Assembly (NCBI RefSeq): GCF_041435215.1
Contig: NZ_CP108394.1
Span: 10,106,001 to 10,170,000 of the forward strand
Reading direction: 5' to 3'
Source: Streptomyces sp. NBC_01314
GTDB taxonomy: Bacteria; Actinomycetota; Actinomycetes; Streptomycetales; Streptomycetaceae
Length of the DNA: 64,000 nucleotides
The notes under the pieces: model-generated
What the model was told of the DNA's origin: nothing
What the model saw: the letters and a program-made list of their open reading frames with translations, nothing else
Database searches by the model: none
Part shown: one piece after another, positions 60,684 to 64,000 of the stretch
Position numbering within the stretch: the stretch's first letter is position 1
How the letters are laid out: each line of letters starts with the position of its first letter
Made by a program: the position numbers and the translations under genes

Positions 60684-61826
60684 TCATGCGGCCGGCAGCG
60701 TGGGCTGCACCTGCCGCAAAAAAGTCGCGTTGTCCGGTGTGGCGCGCATCCGTTCGAGCAGTGTTTCGAGGTTCGCCTGCCCCTCGCGCGACCGCAGAGC
60801 CCGCCGCAGCCCGCGTACGGCCATCAACTCGCCCGGTGTCAGCAGGAGTTCTTCGCGGCGGGTGCCGGACGGGTTGATGTCGACGGCGGGGAAGACGCGC
60901 CGGTCGGCGAGGGCTCGGTCGAGGCGGAGCTCCATGTTGCCGGTGCCCTTGAGCTCCTCGAAGAAGAAGTCGTCGGCGCGGGACCCGGTCTCCACCAGGG
61001 CGGTGGCCAGGATGGTGAGGGAACCGGCCTCCTCGGTCAGCCGGGCGGCGCCGAAGAGCCGCTTGGGGCCTTGCAGCGCGGCGGCGTCGACACCGCCGCT
61101 CAGGGTGCGGCCTCCGGAGGCGGCCGCGTTGTTGTGGGCCCGGCACAGCCGGGTCAGGGAGTCCAGCAGGATCACGACCTCCTCGCCCTGTTCGACGAGT
61201 CGCTTGGCGCGCTCCACGACGTGTTCGGCGAGCGCGATGTGCTGCTTGGGGGACCGGTCGAACGTGGAGGCGTACACCTCGCCCCGCACGGAGCGCCGCA
61301 TGTCGGTCACCTCCTCGGGCCGCTCGTCGAGCAGCACCACCATCAGACGGGCCTCGGGGTGGTTGGCGGCGATCGCGGCGGCCACCTGCTGGAGCAGTAC
61401 CGTCTTGCCGGTCTTGGGCGGGGCCACGATCAGCCCGCGCTGCCCCTTGCCCACGGGGGCCAGCAGGTCGACCAGACGGCCCGTCAGGCCGCTCGCGGGG
61501 TGTTCGAGCCGCATCCGCTCGCGCGGGTGCAGCGGGGTGAGGTCGTGGAAATGCGGGCGGCCGCGCAGCTCTTGGGGCGTACGGCCGTTGATCCGCTCGA
61601 TGTCGGTGAGGGCGCGTCGGCTGTCGCGTACGCCCTCGACGGTGTCGCCCTTGCGCAGTCCGTACCGGCGGATCAGCGCGGCGGGGACCTGCGGGTCGGA
61701 AGGGGTGGTCAGGCCGCACTCGGCGCGCAGGTGTCCCTGCCCGCTCTGTGTGATCTCCAGGACGCCGGTGACCCGGGCCGGAGGCTGCCGATCTGTGGAA
61801 GTGCGTTCGAGTGTGGTGGTGGTCAT
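60684..61826 (-). CDS. rho: Short transcription termination factor Rho paralogue, 380 aa
   Basis: Rho motifs are complete: the cold-shock RNA-binding fold (about 15-80), Walker A PPKTGKT (136-142), Walker B VVILLDSLTRL, Q-loop LSGGVDAAALQGPKRLFGAAR (split by one residue here) and R-loop EELKGTGNMELRLDR. It lacks the N-terminal helical bundle and the long Arg/Gly-rich insertion of the main actinobacterial Rho (600 residues or more), so it is probably a second, accessory Rho. AAAGGA precedes the ATG at 61826; the upstream open frame is not coding. It is divergent from the membrane sulfatase gene. Confidence 0.93.
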   Translation of the reverse strand: MTTTTLERTSTDRQPPARVTGVLEITQSGQGHLRAECGLTTPSDPQVPAALIRRYGLRKGDTVEGVRDSRRALTDIERINGRTPQELRGRPHFHDLTPLHPRERMRLEHPASGLTGRLVDLLAPVGKGQRGLIVAPPKTGKTVLLQQVAAAIAANHPEARLMVVLLDERPEEVTDMRRSVRGEVYASTFDRSPKQHIALAEHVVERAKRLVEQGEEVVILLDSLTRLCRAHNNAAASGGRTLSGGVDAAALQGPKRLFGAARLTEEAGSLTILATALVETGSRADDFFFEELKGTGNMELRLDRALADRRVFPAVDINPSGTRREELLLTPGELMAVRGLRRALRSREGQANLETLLERMRATPDNATFLRQVQPTLPAA

Positions 61827-62196
61827 GGATGGGGGTCCTTTCGAGGACGTGAGGAAAACGCATGGGGAAGGGAGGGGGAAGCACACACCCGGGGTACGGC
61901 CGAGCCGTTCACGGCCGCGTGAGAGGCGGCGTGTGTGTCGCGGGTGATGCGGGGAAGCTGACGGCCGGTCGGGAATCGACGGGCGGCTCAGCGGAAGAGA
62001 TCTCAGATTCCTGGAGAGTGGCACCGGCGCCCGAAAGTGGGCGATACACACGTGCCAAGGCGAGTGTACCACCATGGGTGGTCGGCTGTTGGGGAGTTCC
62101 TTACCGATGGCTTACCCGTGGCCTTTGAACTGATCTCGCGGACCCGTCGTACAGATGGGGGCACCGCCAGCGGTCTTCGCACGGAAGGAACGTCGC
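61827..62196. other. Divergent region between rho and the LtaS-like gene
   Basis: This 370-bp spacer shows no gene. An inverted motif accacc-atg-ggtggt lies at 62068-62082, about 115 bp before the LtaS-like start. The long rho leader (if transcription begins mid-spacer) could allow autogenous attenuation, as in other bacteria, but no structure is clear. Confidence 0.45.
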
Positions 62197-64000
62197 GTGT
62201 CGCTCTTCACGCGCTCCAGCCCATCACCCGCCACGGACGCCACGGACACCACGTACGAGACGGACGAGACGAGCAGGCGGCCGACGGCGGACGTGTCGGC
62301 GTCGGACGATCCCACCGCGGGCGCTCCGGCGCGGACCGGCGAACCCGTCCGTCGATGGCGGAGGTACCGGACGGCGTTCCGGGACAAGTACCCGCTCGCC
62401 ACACGCGGTCTGTCATGGGGCGTCACCGCGCTGGCTGCCGCCCTGGTGTTCTTCGCGTTGCTCATGCCGGGCAAGGCCGAGTTCTTCGAGGCGCGGCAGT
62501 TCCTGCGGATACCGGTGGAGCCGATCCTCGCCGCCGCCCTGTTGATGGTGCTGCCACGCCGGCCGAGGCTGGTCGCGGCGGTCGCCATCGGGGTGGGCCT
62601 GGCCGCGCTGGTCGTCGTGAAGGCCCTGGACATCGGCTTCAACCAGTTCCTCGGCCGCGGCTTCAACGTGGTCCTCGACTGGGGGCTGCTCGACGACGCC
62701 GAGTCGTATGTCAAGGACACCCTCGGCTCCACGGGCGCGCGGGTCGCCGTGGTCGGTCTGGTGGCCGGGGTGCTGCTGCTGTTCGTCGTCATGGCACTGG
62801 CGGCGGTGCGGCTCGTGAACCTCCTGGTCCGCGACCGGGACCGGGCGACCAAGGGCACGATCGTCGCCGGCACCGTGTGGATCACCTGCGCGGCTCTGGG
62901 CCTGACGCCCATCGAGAACACGGCGGTCGCCTCCAGGAGCACCATCGGTTTCGTGCAGGACCGCTGGGGCCGGGTCCAGGAGACCCTCAGGGACGAGGCC
63001 GCGTTCGCCAAGGAGGCCAGGAAGGACAGGTTCGCCGACGTGCCCGGCGATCAGTTGCTGACCGGGCTGCGCGGCAAGGACGTGCTGATCACCTTCATCG
63101 AGAGCTACGGGCGCGCCGCCCTGGAGGACCCGGCCGTCGCGCCCGGCGTGGACGCGGCCCTCGACGAGGAGGGCGAGGCGCTGACCAGGGCGGGGTTCGC
63201 GGCGAAGAGCGGCTGGCTGACCTCCGCGACGTACGGTGGCAGCAGCTGGCTCGGCCACTCGACGTTCCTCACCGGCCTGTGGATCGACAACCAGAGCCGC
63301 TACCGCACGGTCACCGCCGGCGAACGCCTCACGCTGCCGGGCGCGTTCCACAAGACCGGGGCCTGGCGGACGGTCGGCATCGTGCCCGGGGTGCAGAAGA
63401 ACTGGCCGGAGGGCGACTTCTACGGCCTCGACAAGGTCTACGACTCCCGCGATCTCGGCTACCGGGGGCCGAAGTTCAGCTGGTCGACCATGCCCGACCA
63501 GTACGCGCTCACCGCGTTCGAACGCCTGGAGGCGGCCAAGGAGGGCGACAAGCCGCTGATGTCGGAGATCATCCTGACCTCCAGTCATCAGCCGTGGGCG
63601 CCGCTGCCGAAGATGGTCGGCTGGGACGAGGTCGGCGACGGCTCGGTCTACAAGGACATCGAGAAGGCGGGCAAGGACCCGGCGGACGTCTTCACCGACC
63701 CCGTCAAGGTGAAGGAGGAGTACGGCAAGTCCGTCCAGTACTCCCTGCACAGCCTCCTGCGGTACGTGGAGAGGTACGGCGACGAGAACACCGTGCTGGT
63801 CTTCCTCGGCGACCACCAGCCCATGGCGAGCGTCAGCGGCAACGGAGCCGGCCATGACGTACCCGTCACCATCGTCGCCCACGACCCGAAGGTCCTCGAC
63901 CGGATCGACGACTGGGGCTGGTCCGACGGTCTGCGGCCCGGCGACGACGCCCCGGTCTGGCGCATGGACTCCTTCCGCGACCGCTTCCTCACCGCGTACG
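62197..64000 (+). CDS. LtaS/MdoB-like membrane sulfatase (3' end outside window)
   Basis: 601 codons are open to the window edge. A 60-residue cytoplasmic, Thr/Asp-rich N-terminus leads to five membrane helices (about residues 72 to 240: GLSWGVTALAAALVFFALLM first). An outside alkaline-phosphatase-fold domain follows, with the metal-site segments FIESYGRAALE, YGGSSWLGHSTFLTGLW (nucleophile area) and FLGDHQPMASVSG. Relatives transfer phosphoglycerol to teichoic acid or glucan. The GTG at 62197 has GGAAGGAA 6 nt upstream. UppP and the DD-carboxypeptidase in this window are also envelope enzymes, though not in one operon with it. Confidence 0.85.
   Translation, partial: MSLFTRSSPSPATDATDTTYETDETSRRPTADVSASDDPTAGAPARTGEPVRRWRRYRTAFRDKYPLATRGLSWGVTALAAALVFFALLMPGKAEFFEARQFLRIPVEPILAAALLMVLPRRPRLVAAVAIGVGLAALVVVKALDIGFNQFLGRGFNVVLDWGLLDDAESYVKDTLGSTGARVAVVGLVAGVLLLFVVMALAAVRLVNLLVRDRDRATKGTIVAGTVWITCAALGLTPIENTAVASRSTIGFVQDRWGRVQETLRDEAAFAKEARKDRFADVPGDQLLTGLRGKDVLITFIESYGRAALEDPAVAPGVDAALDEEGEALTRAGFAAKSGWLTSATYGGSSWLGHSTFLTGLWIDNQSRYRTVTAGERLTLPGAFHKTGAWRTVGIVPGVQKNWPEGDFYGLDKVYDSRDLGYRGPKFSWSTMPDQYALTAFERLEAAKEGDKPLMSEIILTSSHQPWAPLPKMVGWDEVGDGSVYKDIEKAGKDPADVFTDPVKVKEEYGKSVQYSLHSLLRYVERYGDENTVLVFLGDHQPMASVSGNGAGHDVPVTIVAHDPKVLDRIDDWGWSDGLRPGDDAPVWRMDSFRDRFLTAY

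Overview
The window is high-GC actinobacterial DNA, almost certainly from a Streptomyces chromosome. Codon third positions are nearly all G/C, genes are packed into ATGA/GTGA-overlapping operons, and several families are typical of the genus (DUF5133, long-form GAPDH, LAL regulator, GlgE pathway). Two known types of Streptomyces intergenic palindromic repeat are present. I saw no tRNA, rRNA, CRISPR array, integrase or complete transposable element.

Layout. 1-3416: two minus-strand genes of a DUF4132-type system, the first cut by the window edge. 3938-5167: PAS/PP2C phosphatase. 5242-8963: a second-type NAD+ DNA ligase and a long GAPDH. 8998-9973: a lipoprotein gene broken in several frames, where three tandem repeats have unit lengths (7, 13, 19 bp) that are not multiples of three. 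10069-16598: LAL regulator, NCS1 permease with an isochorismatase-type hydrolase, and a GH29 fucosidase. 16927-17349: SseB-like protein. 17401-26330: a nine-gene minus-strand operon that looks like organosulfur (sulfonate) acquisition and desulfonation, with a divergent LysR regulator. 27598-28425: MarR regulator and a VOC protein. 28731-36614: glgE-treS-mak-glgB, making branched alpha-glucan from trehalose/maltose 1-phosphate, headed by a DUF5133 gene and facing a divergent RsbW-like protein gene and glgX. 39596-41070: two-domain VOC protein and a decayed MFS exporter. 41107-49359: a beta-1,4-galactan locus (LacI regulator, sugar ABC importer, GH42, secreted GH53) with a readable promoter/operator between the divergent halves. 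49481-51437: an ATP-grasp protein and an SMP-30-like gene interrupted by a small palindromic repeat carrying a stop codon. 51635-53479: paired FluC fluoride channels and UppP. 53600-59389: asparagine/aspartate/glutamine catabolism (GntR, permease, asparaginase, aspartase, glutaminase). 59419-64000: DD-carboxypeptidase, a short Rho paralogue and an LtaS-like membrane sulfatase cut by the right edge.

How the parts work together. Most of the window is nutrient acquisition: sulfonates (uptake, flavin oxygenation, sulfur transfer), plant galactan (outside cleavage, import, inside hydrolysis), asparagine (import, deamidation to aspartate, elimination to fumarate plus ammonia) and storage glucan metabolism. 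Several genes lack a Shine-Dalgarno sequence and have a -10-like hexamer 6-7 nt before the start codon, which suggests leaderless mRNAs. Short tandem duplications at gene ends are unusually common, and some have destroyed reading frames. Starts were chosen from ribosome-binding sites, stop/start overlaps and family N-termini. Functional calls are from motif recognition only, with no database search.
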